A DNA stretch of 64,000 nucleotides from an uncultured Ruminococcus sp. (GTDB lineage Bacteria; Bacillota; Clostridia; Lachnospirales; Lachnospiraceae): assembly GCA_934359255.1 (NCBI GenBank), contig CAKRLG010000004.1:1-64000 (forward strand). Direction: 5' to 3'. Under the pieces are notes generated by a model. It searched no databases, had not been told where the DNA came from, and saw only the letters and a program-made list of their open reading frames with translations. Every line of letters starts with the position of its first letter. Position 1 is the stretch's first letter. Below, in pieces: positions 34,823-43,345 of this stretch. A program made the position numbers and the translations under genes.

Positions 34823-35704
34823 TCAGAAGCAGGATTTCAATATCTCCGCAAATTCTTCGATATAATATCCCGAGTTGTCTTTTTTCCAGAACGCACAGTA
34901 CGTTTTGCGAACCGGAGCACCTTTGCGGACAAGCGGGATCCTGCTGACAGCTGTATCAAACCAGACCTGTTCGCCGATGATATCCACGGGGAGGTAGCCT
35001 TTGCCGGTGATGATTTTCAGGCGGGCTTCCTGAACGGTATCGGCGAAAAGAAATTCTCCTTTTAAACCGATGATGGATTCATAATATTCCTGTTCTTCTT
35101 TCTGACCGGCAGGATTGATGATCAGGATACAGGGGATATTTTCCAGGTCAGAGGCTTCCAGAGTTTCCATCCGGCTCAGAGGATTTTTGGAAGAAAGTTC
35201 AATATAAAGTCTGCACTCGGCAAGAATCTCATTGTTGTATGCATCCGAAAATGCCCGTCGCTGATCATTTAATGCCAGATCAATAGATTCGTTTTCCAAG
35301 CCGTGATACAGTTCTTCGTGGCTGCCTACAGTGATCTGGACATTGACCGATGGGTATTTTTCAGAAAACATAGCAATGGCAGAAGTCAATTCATCTCCAT
35401 GATACCCTTTGTAATATCCTATGTTCAGTGTGAAATGATCCTGACCGGAAATCTTTTTTGTCTCATGAACCAGCTGTCGGATATCCGAAGAAATCACCAG
35501 ACTTTTCCGATAAAAATGTTCCCCGGCAGGTGTCAGAGAAAAAGTCCGGTTGTGGCGCTCCAGAAGTTTCACCCCCAGTTCTTCTTCCAGTTTCCGGATC
35601 TGCTGGGAAATCGCGGACTGTGACACATGACACTGTTCTGCCGCCAGATAAAAGTTTCCCTGTTCGATCACCGCCTGTAAATATTCCATCTGTCGCAAAA
35701 ACAT
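34823..35704 (-). CDS. LysR-family transcriptional regulator
   Basis: 293 residues. The N-terminal winged helix (YLQAVIEQGNFYLAAEQCHV, then SQSAISQQIRKLEEELGVKL) precedes a periplasmic-binding-like effector domain. It is divergent from the aldo/keto reductase gene at 35873 and probably controls it. ATG 35704 follows GAGGGGG; the in-frame TTG at 35719 lies inside that ribosome site. Confidence 0.9.
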   Translation of the reverse strand: MFLRQMEYLQAVIEQGNFYLAAEQCHVSQSAISQQIRKLEEELGVKLLERHNRTFSLTPAGEHFYRKSLVISSDIRQLVHETKKISGQDHFTLNIGYYKGYHGDELTSAIAMFSEKYPSVNVQITVGSHEELYHGLENESIDLALNDQRRAFSDAYNNEILAECRLYIELSSKNPLSRMETLEASDLENIPCILIINPAGQKEEQEYYESIIGLKGEFLFADTVQEARLKIITGKGYLPVDIIGEQVWFDTAVSRIPLVRKGAPVRKTYCAFWKKDNSGYYIEEFAEILKSCF

Positions 35705-35872
35705 AAGATTCCCCCTCAACTAAGATAAGAACAGTATATATTGATTACTTAAACTTATCAATAGCTGAAGTATAAAGAATTGATTTTTATTCCGGAATTC
35801 TATAAGATGAGGGTAAAAAACACGGGAAGTCATCTTGACTTAAAGAGAACTTACAGAAGGGAGCAAAAACAT

Positions 35873-37000
35873 ATGTATTTTGATGAGGTAAAGAAAAATT
35901 TTGGTTTTGGCTGTATGAGACTTCCGATGACAGCGGATGGTTCTGCTGTAGATACGGAAGAAACCTGTAAGATGGTAGATACGTTTCTGGAGCAGGGATT
36001 CAATTATTTTGATACGGCTCACGGATACCTGGGCGGAAAAAGTGAGCTGGCTTTGAAAGACTGTCTGACCAGCAGACACAAAAGAGAGGAATATATCCTG
36101 ACTGATAAACTGACGATATCTTTTTTCAAAAAACAGGAAGATATCCGCCCGTTCTTCGAGAGTCAGCTGGAAGCATGCGGCGTAGAGTACTTTGATTTTT
36201 ATCTGATGCATGCACAGTCCAAAGAGATTTTTGCACATTTTAAAAAATGTCATGCGTATGAGACGGCACTGGAACTGAAAAAAGAAGGAAAGATCCGTCA
36301 CTTCGGTATTTCTTTCCATGACAGAGCAGAAGTCCTGGAAGAGATTCTGAAAGAATATCCGCAGATCGAAGTTGTACAGATTCAGTTCAACTATCTGGAC
36401 TATGAAGATCCGGCTGTACAGAGTAAAAAATGTTACGAAGTCTGTCGCAAGTACAACAAACCGGTCATCGTGATGGAACCGGTCAAAGGTGGAAATCTGG
36501 TAAATCTTCCGGAAGATGCGAAGAAAGTTCTGGATGATCTGAACGGGGGCAGCGCAGCAAGTTATGCGATCCGTTTTGCGGCAAGTTTTGATGGTATGAT
36601 GATGGTTCTGTCCGGTATGAGCAATCTGGAACAGATGAACGATAACCTGAGTTATATGAAAGAGTTTAAACCTCTGGATGATACTGAACGGAAGGCTGTA
36701 AAAACTGTTGCAGATATCTTCCATTCCAAACACATGATTCCATGTACCGCCTGTCGTTACTGTATCGATGGATGTCCGAAGAAAATTTCTATTCCGGATC
36801 TGTTTGCCTGCCTGAATGCAAAAACTGTATTCCATGACTGGAACGCAGATTATTACTATAATAACGTATATACCGTACGAAACGGAAAAGCAAGTGAATG
36901 TGTGAAATGTGGAAAATGCGAGAAAGTCTGCCCGCAGCATCTGAAGATCAGAGAACTGCTGGAAGATGTGACAAAAGAGTTTGAGAAAACAGCAGAATAA
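35873..37000 (+). CDS. Aldo/keto reductase with C-terminal [4Fe-4S] ferredoxin domain
   Basis: 375 residues. The TIM-barrel part shows FGFGCMRLPM, the catalytic DTAHGY tyrosine and a KIRHFGISFH strand. The C-terminus has two cluster motifs, CTACRYCIDGCP and CVKCGKCEKVCP, each CxxCxxCxxxC. This subgroup is common in anaerobes; substrate unknown. It is divergent from a LysR gene. ATG 35873 follows AGAAGGGAG; the longer reading to 35780 is unsupported. Confidence 0.92.
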   Translation: MYFDEVKKNFGFGCMRLPMTADGSAVDTEETCKMVDTFLEQGFNYFDTAHGYLGGKSELALKDCLTSRHKREEYILTDKLTISFFKKQEDIRPFFESQLEACGVEYFDFYLMHAQSKEIFAHFKKCHAYETALELKKEGKIRHFGISFHDRAEVLEEILKEYPQIEVVQIQFNYLDYEDPAVQSKKCYEVCRKYNKPVIVMEPVKGGNLVNLPEDAKKVLDDLNGGSAASYAIRFAASFDGMMMVLSGMSNLEQMNDNLSYMKEFKPLDDTERKAVKTVADIFHSKHMIPCTACRYCIDGCPKKISIPDLFACLNAKTVFHDWNADYYYNNVYTVRNGKASECVKCGKCEKVCPQHLKIRELLEDVTKEFEKTAE

Positions 37001-37018
37001 AAAGTGTTTGTAAGAAGA

Positions 37019-37057
37019 CGCGGGGAGTATTTTCGTGAAGAGATGCTTCCTGCGTTT
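37019..37057 (+). terminator. Possible terminator after the aldo/keto reductase
   Basis: CGCGGGGAGTA pairs with wobble to TGCTTCCTGCG, followed by TTTT. Confidence 0.5.
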
Positions 37058-37230
37058 TCTGGATTTTTCAGACACGCTCTAGAACATGCAAGGCAGAAAG
37101 CTGAGTCAGAAAACCGTACAGGTCGGCTCTTGCATCCTGTACAAAAAGCAGGTATACTCGTAAGTAACTGTGGCTGTGACCGGTGGGTAACAGCCGATGA
37201 CAGAATATGAAAATGACTGGAGAAGGTAGT

Positions 37231-38463
37231 ATGAACGAGAACAAATTAAGAGAATATGCGAAACTGATCGTAAAGATCGGAGCCAATGTACAAAAAGGAC
37301 AGCGCGTCCGTCTGCAGGCAGGTGTAGATCAGATTCCGCTGGTAAAGATGGTGACGGAAGAGTGTTACAAAGCAGGTGCAAGTTATGTGGAGATGTTCTG
37401 GGAGTGCGGAGAAATCAACAAACTGCATTATCAGTATGCGACAGTGGATGTACTCGGTGAAGTACCGGTATGGGAAGAGGAACGTGCAAAACAGATGACC
37501 GTGGATCTGCCGGTTCGTATCTTTATTGATTCTTCTGACCCGGATGAACTGGCAGGAATTTCCCCGGATCTGATCTCTGCCGTCAGCCAGATGCGCCAGA
37601 AGGTGATGAAAAAATATCGTGATCAGATCGATGGCAAACATCAGTGGCTGATCGTGGCAGCAGCTTCTGGAAAATGGGCGAAAAAAGTATTTCCGGATGA
37701 TACAGAAGATGTGGCTCTGGAGAAACTGTGGGATGCAATCTTTGAATGCGTATACCTGAAAGACGGTGAGGATGCGGAAAAGATCTGGCAGGCGCATAAT
37801 GAGCGGATGACACAGAAAGCCAACTGGTTAAACGAGCAGAACTTTAAGACACTGCATTATACCAGCAGTAACGGTACGGATTTTCGTGTGGATCTGATTC
37901 CGGGAGCAAAATGGGGCAGTGCAGGAGATATCAATCATCTGAATCATGCTTTCTTTGTTCCGAACATGCCGACGGAGGAAGTTTTCACAAGCCCGATGAA
38001 GGGAAAATGTGAAGGACGTCTGGTTTCTACCAAACCGTTAAGCCGTTCCGGACAGGTGATCAATCATTTTACGGTTGATTTTAAAGACGGAAGAGTGGTA
38101 GACTGCCACGCTGAGCAGGGGGAAGAAGTCCTGAAGAAAATGTTTGCGATGGATGAGGGTGCTTCCATGCTTGGTGAAGTGGCACTGGTTCCGAAGGAGT
38201 CTCCGATCAATCAGTCCGGTCTGATGTTCTATAATACTTTGTTTGATGAAAATGCTTGCTGTCATGTGGCTGCGGGACGTGGATTTTCTGAGGTTATTGA
38301 AGGGTTCATGGATATGACGGATGAGGAGATTTATGCAAAGGGAATTAATGATTCCATGATCCATATGGATTTTATGGTTGGATCGGATGATCTGCATATT
38401 GTGGGAATCCGGGAAGATGGTAGTGAAGTGGATATTTTTGTGGATGGGACCTGGGCTGAGTAG
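37231..38463 (+). CDS. M29-family aminopeptidase
   Basis: 410 residues. Family features are LREYAKLIVKIGANVQKGQ at the start, EVFTSPMKGKCEG, and FKDGRV with NQSGLMFYNTLFDENACCH supplying the metal ligands. M29 enzymes remove N-terminal residues from peptides using two metals. ATG 37231 follows TGGAGAAGG. No partner genes. A structured repeat begins 38 nt after its stop. Confidence 0.93.
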   Translation: MNENKLREYAKLIVKIGANVQKGQRVRLQAGVDQIPLVKMVTEECYKAGASYVEMFWECGEINKLHYQYATVDVLGEVPVWEEERAKQMTVDLPVRIFIDSSDPDELAGISPDLISAVSQMRQKVMKKYRDQIDGKHQWLIVAAASGKWAKKVFPDDTEDVALEKLWDAIFECVYLKDGEDAEKIWQAHNERMTQKANWLNEQNFKTLHYTSSNGTDFRVDLIPGAKWGSAGDINHLNHAFFVPNMPTEEVFTSPMKGKCEGRLVSTKPLSRSGQVINHFTVDFKDGRVVDCHAEQGEEVLKKMFAMDEGASMLGEVALVPKESPINQSGLMFYNTLFDENACCHVAAGRGFSEVIEGFMDMTDEEIYAKGINDSMIHMDFMVGSDDLHIVGIREDGSEVDIFVDGTWAE

Positions 38464-38499
38464 GCTGGGGGAACATGCCATATAGAAAAGGTGTTTAAG

Positions 38500-38693
38500 A
38501 CGGACGCCCGAAAACAGACCGCGCTGTCTGCGGCAACGTGGGCAGGGCAACTTTAAGCTAGCCGCTAACTTCGGCTATAGTTCACGAGGGTCGGCTGACC
38601 CTCGCGAAAGCCTGCGTAAGCGTCGGATCTTAAAGCTTGCCCTAAACGCCCACACAGTGTTGCCGCAGACAGCGCGGTCTGTTTTCAGGCTGG
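38500..38693 (+). repeat. Structured element with variable 30-nt inverted arms, copy A
   Basis: Layout: border ACGGACGC (38500-38507), 30-nt arm (38508-38537), 121-nt core (38538-38658), 30-nt arm complementary to the first in 29 of 30 positions (38659-38688, the exception being G-U), border GCTGG (38689-38693). The core closes with GTGGGC/GCCCAC, AGGGCAA/TTGCCCT and CTTTAAG/CTTAAAG. Inside are three short hairpins, including GAGGGTC/GACCCTC (38586-38603). The core matches copy B (63600-63720, opposite strand) at 117 of 121 positions; the arms do not match. Confidence 0.85.
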
Positions 38694-38765
38694 ATGCTGG
38701 CTGAGAATTTGAAAGATGAACGAGAGGATTTTGAACTTGGGACACGCCCAATATGAGAAAGTAGC

Positions 38766-38837
38766 GATTTACGTAGTAAATCAGAAAATTTCGAATATTG
38801 AGAGGATTGCGGGAGCAGCTAAGCTGCGGAGCAATCC
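38766..38837 (+). repeat. Hairpin cluster in the gap after element A
   Basis: No gene is visible in 38464-39027. Besides element A it holds a perfect GATTTAC/GTAAATC hairpin (38766-38782) and GGATTGC/GCAATCC with inner GCAGC/GCTGC (38804-38837). It may be another dispersed structured repeat; only one copy is in the window. Confidence 0.4.
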
Positions 38838-38914
38838 ATAGTATCAAAGGAATGTCAAAAGATCTTTTGATCCAAACATCATATTATATAAATGGAACAT
38901 AGTATTATATAGAT

Positions 38915-38951
38915 AAAACCGAGGGAGAAGAGGAATCTCAGCCTCGGTTTT
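38915..38951. terminator. Bidirectional terminator
   Basis: AAAACCGAGG pairs with CCTCGGTTTT, with an inner GAGA/TCTC. It can serve the glycerate kinase gene on the minus strand. Confidence 0.75.
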
Positions 38952-39027
38952 GCTGTATTGTATATTCATAATTGATCCGGTGGATTAAGTCAATTATGGA
39001 CATGGCTGGAATGTACAAGAGTGATAT

Positions 39028-40173
39028 TTAGTGTACCCGTACTGCCTGGATCAGGCGGAAGACCTGTTCGGTGGTGGTGAGCAGGTTTTGACGGGTGGTT
39101 TCGGGGATCATGGCTTCTTCCAGGGTGGTTATGGTCTGGAGGATGGGGAAGAAGGCGTCGATGCCGTGCTGGTTGCAGAGGCTGGCTTCCGGGGTGGTGC
39201 AGCCGGAGAAGGCAAGGACGGTTTTGTTGTATTTTTTGGCGATGGCGGCGACGCCGATGGGGGCTTTTCCCATGATGGTCTGGCCATCGAGGCGGCCTTC
39301 ACCGGTGATAACGATATCAGCATCTTTGATGTAGGATTCCAGTCGGGTTTCTTCCAGGATGATCTGGATGCCGGACTGGAGGATGGCATTTGTGTAAGAA
39401 AGAAAGGCGAAGCCAAGTCCTCCGGCGGCTCCGGTGCCTGGGTGGTCAGGGTCGGCATTCGGGTATTTTTCACGGGTGATGTTGGCATAGGTAGCAAGCC
39501 ATTGATCCATCTGGCAGATCATGTCCGGAGTGGCTCCTTTTTGCGGTCCGAAGATGGCGCTGCAGCCCTGGGGTCCGCAGAGTGGGTTGGTCACATCACA
39601 GGCAATTTTAAAGTGACATTCTTTCAATTCCGGTATGACATGTACATCTTCGATGGTCTCGATCAGGGACAGGCCTACAGCACCGAAGGGAACCGGCTGA
39701 CCGTTTTTGTCAAGAAATTCATATCCGAGAGCCTGAAGCATGCCAATGCCGCCGTCGTTTGTAGCGCTTCCACCGATTCCGACGATAAAGTTTCGGCAGT
39801 CGTTGGTGATGGCATCACGGATCAGTTCGCCCACGCCGTAAGTCGTTGTATGGAGTGGATTGCGGTCTGGTTCGTCTACCAGAGTGATTCCCGCAGCGGC
39901 GGACATTTCAATAATGGCGGTCTTTGAATCATCAAGGATTCCATAAGCTGCCTCTACAGGTGTACCCAGCGGACCGGTGACGGTCACTGTACGGATCCGG
40001 CCGTTCATGCCGAGGGTGAGAGCTTCCACCGTACCTTCTCCGCCGTCAGCCAGAGGGCGGACAAACACCTCTGCATCCGGGAAAACACGGTGGATCCCTT
40101 CACGGATGGCAGTTCCGGCGTTCAGAGAACTGATGCTTCCTTTAAATGAATCGATGGCGATTACTACTTTCAT
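39028..40173 (-). CDS. Glycerate kinase (GarK/GlxK family)
   Basis: 381 residues. Family marks: MKVVIAIDSFKGSISS at the start, PLADGGEGTVEAL, GVGELIRDAI, GGSATNDGGIGMLQALG and a late ITGEGRLDGQT. It phosphorylates D-glycerate, giving 2- or 3-phosphoglycerate depending on type. ATG 40173 follows AAAGGAGG on the minus strand. Immediately upstream is a remnant of a HAD phosphatase, so an ancestral two-gene unit is likely. Confidence 0.93.
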   Translation of the reverse strand: MKVVIAIDSFKGSISSLNAGTAIREGIHRVFPDAEVFVRPLADGGEGTVEALTLGMNGRIRTVTVTGPLGTPVEAAYGILDDSKTAIIEMSAAAGITLVDEPDRNPLHTTTYGVGELIRDAITNDCRNFIVGIGGSATNDGGIGMLQALGYEFLDKNGQPVPFGAVGLSLIETIEDVHVIPELKECHFKIACDVTNPLCGPQGCSAIFGPQKGATPDMICQMDQWLATYANITREKYPNADPDHPGTGAAGGLGFAFLSYTNAILQSGIQIILEETRLESYIKDADIVITGEGRLDGQTIMGKAPIGVAAIAKKYNKTVLAFSGCTTPEASLCNQHGIDAFFPILQTITTLEEAMIPETTRQNLLTTTEQVFRLIQAVRVH

Positions 40174-40189
40174 AACTGATAATCCTCCT

Positions 40190-40273
40190 TTAATGCATGG
40201 CGATTCCGTCCTCATTATTTGCGAATGTGACGATATCTGCCACTTCTTTTACCGCATCTTCTGTATTTTCCAT
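40190..40273 (-). pseudogene. Cof-type HAD phosphatase, C-terminal remnant
   Basis: A 27-codon reading frame (ENTEDAVKEVADIVTFANNE then DGIAMH) matches the C-terminal tail of Cof-type HAD phosphatases, where a VT..N.EDG pattern is typical. The catalytic domain is missing. It lies 16 nt before the glycerate kinase gene on the same strand. Confidence 0.55.
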
Positions 40274-40322
40274 TACGTTCTTTGACTTTTAGTATACCAG
40301 AAGAAAGAACCAATATTTTTTA

Positions 40323-40381
40323 TTTACACGAGCGACGAGTCAAAGTCCTCGCTGGCACAAGACTTGACAACTACCGCGATA
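40323..40381 (+). repeat. Structured dispersed repeat, copy 2
   Basis: Matches 19472-19534 at roughly 80%. The stem TCAAAGTC/GACTTGA replaces CCAA-GTC/GAC-TTGG of copy 1 with compensating changes. It lies directly after the stop of the minus-strand amidohydrolase gene. Confidence 0.65.
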
Positions 40382-40388
40382 ATAAAAA

Positions 40389-41669
40389 TCATAGAAATTT
40401 ATCAAGCTCCGCCTCTACCTGTTTTCTCTTTTTTACGTTCGGGTGTTCGATCATTGTACCTCTGGCCATGACCATCTCCAGATGGCGCAGTGCACGAAGA
40501 TCCTCCAGCGGATTTTGGGCAGTGACGATCATATCGGCGGATTTTCCTTTCTGAATCGATCCGGTGATAGTTCCGATACCGGCGAGTTCTGCGCTTCGCA
40601 AGGTGGCGGTATAGAGGGCAAAGGCATTGGAAACACCCACATATTTATGGAAATAATACAGCTCCCGCCAGAAATCATACTGTGTGATCCAGGGGCAGCC
40701 GACATCGTTGCCGAGGACAACCGGGATATCGTTGGCGATAGCAGCTTTAGAACAGTCGATGATTCCTTTGAAAACAATCTTTCCGTTGTACTGTTCCACT
40801 TCCGTAGCGTTTGTAATAGAACGGTCAAAGAGAGCATAAGGAAGTGCAGGAGAAATTGTGGTACATAAAAAAGCCCCCCGTTCTTTAAAAAGCTGTATCA
40901 TGGCATCATCCATTTTAGCACCGTGTTCAATCGAATCGACACCATTTTCCAGAGCAACGCGGACGCCTTCCGGGGATTCTACATGGGCGGCGACGAGATA
41001 GCCGTCCTGATGCGCTTTTTCACAGACGGCACGAACCATTTCCGGCGGCATCTTCAGTTCGCCGGGAACACCTTTTTCTTTTGCATCCAGAACACCGCCG
41101 GTGATCATAAGTTTGATCAGATCCACCTTTTCTTTTTCAGAACGTTCCAATGCTCTCAGTGCGTCCGGAATATCAGCGGCAGCGATGGCAACGGAACCTG
41201 CCATATGACCGCCGGGAACAGAGATTCCCTGATTGGAAGCGAGAATCCGGGGACCGATTTTTTTTCCGGATGCAATCTCATCGCGCAGGCGAGTATCAAA
41301 ATCTCCGAGTCCGCTAACGGTTCGAATGGTCGTAACACCGCCAAGTAATTCGTCTTTTGCAAATCCGGCTACCATTTTATAAGCTACCGCACGGGTGAGT
41401 GACGATCCCATAATGGTTTTTACAAGTTTTTCGTTATCTCGTTGTTTTTTCTGCGGTTTCCCGCTTCCGGCAAGATGTACATGCATATTGATCAGCCCGG
41501 GAAGAAGATAATGACCGTGCAGATCGATTACTCTGTAATTCGAAAGATCTGTCGTGTCCGGCACAAGATCGACAATCTTTCCGTCTTTTACCAGGACAGA
41601 AAGACCTTTTTGCGGCTGCATCTGTCTCGTACCGTCCAGAATGATTCCATTTGTCAATGCATAATTCAT
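40389..41669 (-). CDS. Metal-dependent amidohydrolase (imidazolonepropionase-like)
   Basis: 426 residues. Family marks are LLPGLINMHVHLAG (the HxH metal site), GVTTIRTV, AAHVESPEGVRVALENGVDS followed by IEHG, and a late GTITGSIQKGKSADMIV. Such enzymes hydrolyse cyclic amides or dipeptides. Substrate unknown. ATG 41669 follows GGAGGGG on the minus strand. Monocistronic. Confidence 0.9.
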   Translation of the reverse strand: MNYALTNGIILDGTRQMQPQKGLSVLVKDGKIVDLVPDTTDLSNYRVIDLHGHYLLPGLINMHVHLAGSGKPQKKQRDNEKLVKTIMGSSLTRAVAYKMVAGFAKDELLGGVTTIRTVSGLGDFDTRLRDEIASGKKIGPRILASNQGISVPGGHMAGSVAIAAADIPDALRALERSEKEKVDLIKLMITGGVLDAKEKGVPGELKMPPEMVRAVCEKAHQDGYLVAAHVESPEGVRVALENGVDSIEHGAKMDDAMIQLFKERGAFLCTTISPALPYALFDRSITNATEVEQYNGKIVFKGIIDCSKAAIANDIPVVLGNDVGCPWITQYDFWRELYYFHKYVGVSNAFALYTATLRSAELAGIGTITGSIQKGKSADMIVTAQNPLEDLRALRHLEMVMARGTMIEHPNVKKRKQVEAELDKFL

Positions 41670-41820
41670 AAAACCCCTCCGATCCTTGAAAATATTAAGG
41701 TAACTATACACCCGATTGGGCGGTGACGCAACAGACAATGGACTTCGACTGTCGGAAGAATGCTGGGAGAATCTATTATTTTTATAAAAAGATTATTTTA
41801 ACGAAAAAACGGAGAATTAC

Positions 41821-41850
41821 TTGACATCAAGTACACTTGAGATGTTATTA
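41821..41850 (+). promoter_or_regulatory. Promoter of the DUF362 gene with a palindromic spacer
   Basis: TTGACA (41821-41826), an 18-nt spacer, TTATTA (41845-41850). The spacer contains CAAGTACACTTG, a palindrome apart from its centre, which could be an operator. Confidence 0.55.
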
Positions 41851-41886
41851 TTTATGAATAAGAACTTATACAGGAGGAAATGAACT

Positions 41887-43011
41887 ATGGAGAAATCTAC
41901 TGTTTATTTTACAGACTTTCGGTGTCCGGTAGGAACCAGCCAGCTGACCAAACTGAAAAAGCTCTGTGTCGCAGCAGGTATCAAAAATATCGATATGGAT
42001 GGAAAGTTTGTAGCAATCAAGATGCATTTTGGAGAACTGGGAAACCTGGCCTTTCTTCGCCCGAACTATGCGAAAGCTATTGCTGATCTGTGTAAAGAAC
42101 AGGGAGGAATGCCGTTTCTGACAGACTGCAATACTCTGTATCCGGGAAGCAGAAAGAACGCACTGGAGCATCTGGACTGTGCAAATCTCAATGGATTCAA
42201 CACGATTACAACCGGATGTCAGATTATTATCGGTGACGGACTGCGTGGAACAGATGAAGTGGAAGTTCCTGTTGTGAATGGAGAGTACTGTAAGACTGCA
42301 TTGATCGGACATGCGATCATGGATGCAGATATCTTCATCAGTCTGAGTCATTTTAAAGGACATGAAGCGACCGGATTCGGCGGAGCTATCAAAAACATTG
42401 GTATGGGCTGTGGAAGCCGTGCAGGAAAGATGCAGCAGCATGCAAGCGGAAAACCGGCGATCAATGAGGAAGTCTGTCGTGGCTGCCACCGCTGCGCAAA
42501 GGAATGCGGCAGTGATGCGATTACATATGTCAACAAAAAAGCAGTGATTGATTACGATAAGTGCAAAGGCTGCGGACGATGCATCGGAGCCTGCAGTTTT
42601 GACGCGGTATATAATCCAAACAGCAGTGCCAACGAACTTCTTGACCGTAAAATGGCTGAGTATGCACAGGCTGTCTGTCATGGCCGTCCGCATTTTCATA
42701 TTGCACTGGTACAGGATATCAGCCCGAACTGTGACTGCCATGGAGAAAACGATGCGCCGATTCTTCCGGATATCGGAATGTTCGCAAGTTTCGACCCGGT
42801 AGCACTGGATCAGGCCTGTGCAGATGCCTGTCTGAAAGCGACACCGATTGCAAACAGCCAGCTGGGAGAACATCTGGCAGAGGAAGGATGGCATTGCCAT
42901 CACGATCATTTCAAAGATTCCAATCCGAATATCGAGTGGAAAGCAACACTGGATCAGGCAGAAAAGATTGGTCTTGGAACAAGAGAATATGAACTGAAGA
43001 TAATCAAATAA
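41887..43011 (+). CDS. DUF362 protein with two [4Fe-4S] clusters
   Basis: 374 residues. The DUF362 domain (KSTVYFTDF, LTDCNTLYPGSRK, DIFISLSHFKGHEATGFGGA) surrounds a ferredoxin insert with two CxxCxxC type motifs: CRGCHRCAKEC and CKGCGRCIGAC. The role is unknown; probably electron transfer. ATG 41887 follows AGGAGGAAATG. A strong terminator follows. Confidence 0.9.
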   Translation: MEKSTVYFTDFRCPVGTSQLTKLKKLCVAAGIKNIDMDGKFVAIKMHFGELGNLAFLRPNYAKAIADLCKEQGGMPFLTDCNTLYPGSRKNALEHLDCANLNGFNTITTGCQIIIGDGLRGTDEVEVPVVNGEYCKTALIGHAIMDADIFISLSHFKGHEATGFGGAIKNIGMGCGSRAGKMQQHASGKPAINEEVCRGCHRCAKECGSDAITYVNKKAVIDYDKCKGCGRCIGACSFDAVYNPNSSANELLDRKMAEYAQAVCHGRPHFHIALVQDISPNCDCHGENDAPILPDIGMFASFDPVALDQACADACLKATPIANSQLGEHLAEEGWHCHHDHFKDSNPNIEWKATLDQAEKIGLGTREYELKIIK

Positions 43012-43050
43012 GTATTGTGGTAACTATTCAGTAGTCATCGTAACTGTGAA

Positions 43051-43104
43051 AATGACGATACTGTACAGAGAAAGCAGACTGTACAGTATCGCCATTTTTC
43101 TTTT
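43051..43104 (+). terminator. Terminator after the DUF362 gene
   Basis: AATGACGATACTGTACAG pairs with CTGTACAGTATCGCCATT (one wobble), followed by TTTCTTTT. Confidence 0.9.
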
Positions 43105-43153
43105 GCCTCCTTTTGACAGGGACAAAAATATCTGTAAAAATAAACGTGTCCCG

Positions 43154-43183
43154 TTGACTGAAAATAATAAAACGATATATAAT
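43154..43183 (+). promoter_or_regulatory. SigA-type promoter of the riboswitch-controlled kinase
   Basis: TTGACT, 18-nt spacer, TATAAT, some 50 nt before the riboswitch. Confidence 0.65.
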
Positions 43184-43231
43184 AACAATATGTGCAGAGA
43201 AAATAAAGATAGAGAAGATTTACAATAGAAA

Positions 43232-43305
43232 GATTCGTCGGCAAATCAGTTGAAAGGCTGAGACGCAAAGCTATAGGGTCTGTAAAATGACAGCCAGTTG
43301 CAACG
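43232..43305 (+). ncRNA. Cyclic di-GMP-I (GEMM-I) riboswitch
   Basis: The consensus is easy to follow: CGGCAAAtc, then GAAA tetraloop stem AGTTGAAAGGCT, GACGCAAAGCTATAGGGTCTG, and ACAGCCAGTTGCA. The tetraloop-receptor layout fits GEMM-I. The base equivalent to G20 is G, which favours cyclic di-GMP over cGAMP. An overlapping terminator follows (43311-43345), so ligand binding probably controls readthrough into the kinase at 43471. Confidence 0.9.
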
Positions 43306-43310
43306 TTTAA

Positions 43311-43345
43311 GAGGCATTGGCTGAACAGGCAGTGCTTTTTCTTTT
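43311..43345 (+). terminator. Riboswitch expression-platform terminator
   Basis: GCATTG pairs with CAGTGC, loop GGCTGAACAGG region, then TTTTTCTTTT. Confidence 0.75.

Noticed and set aside
35840..37075. Minus-strand reading frame of 411 codons opposite the aldo/keto reductase
   Set aside because: Phe/Ile/Cys-rich shadow of the real gene, with no domain and no ribosome site.
38508..38688. Plain insertion of a repeat into a pre-existing palindrome
   Set aside because: Possible for one copy, but both arms are exactly 30 nt and the borders outside the arms are conserved, so the arms seem to belong to the element.
38500..38693. CRISPR or integron attC explanation for the variable-arm element
   Set aside because: There is no tandem repeat array, no cas or integrase gene nearby, and attC sites conserve their ends and vary the middle, the opposite of what is seen.
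38575..38847. Minus-strand reading frame across element A and its flank
   Set aside because: Runs through a folded repeat shared with 63600-63720, where the frame is different; no ribosome site.
39031..39927. Plus-strand, Gly/Asp-rich reading frame of 298 codons
   Set aside because: Shadow of the glycerate kinase gene on the other strand, which has all its motifs.
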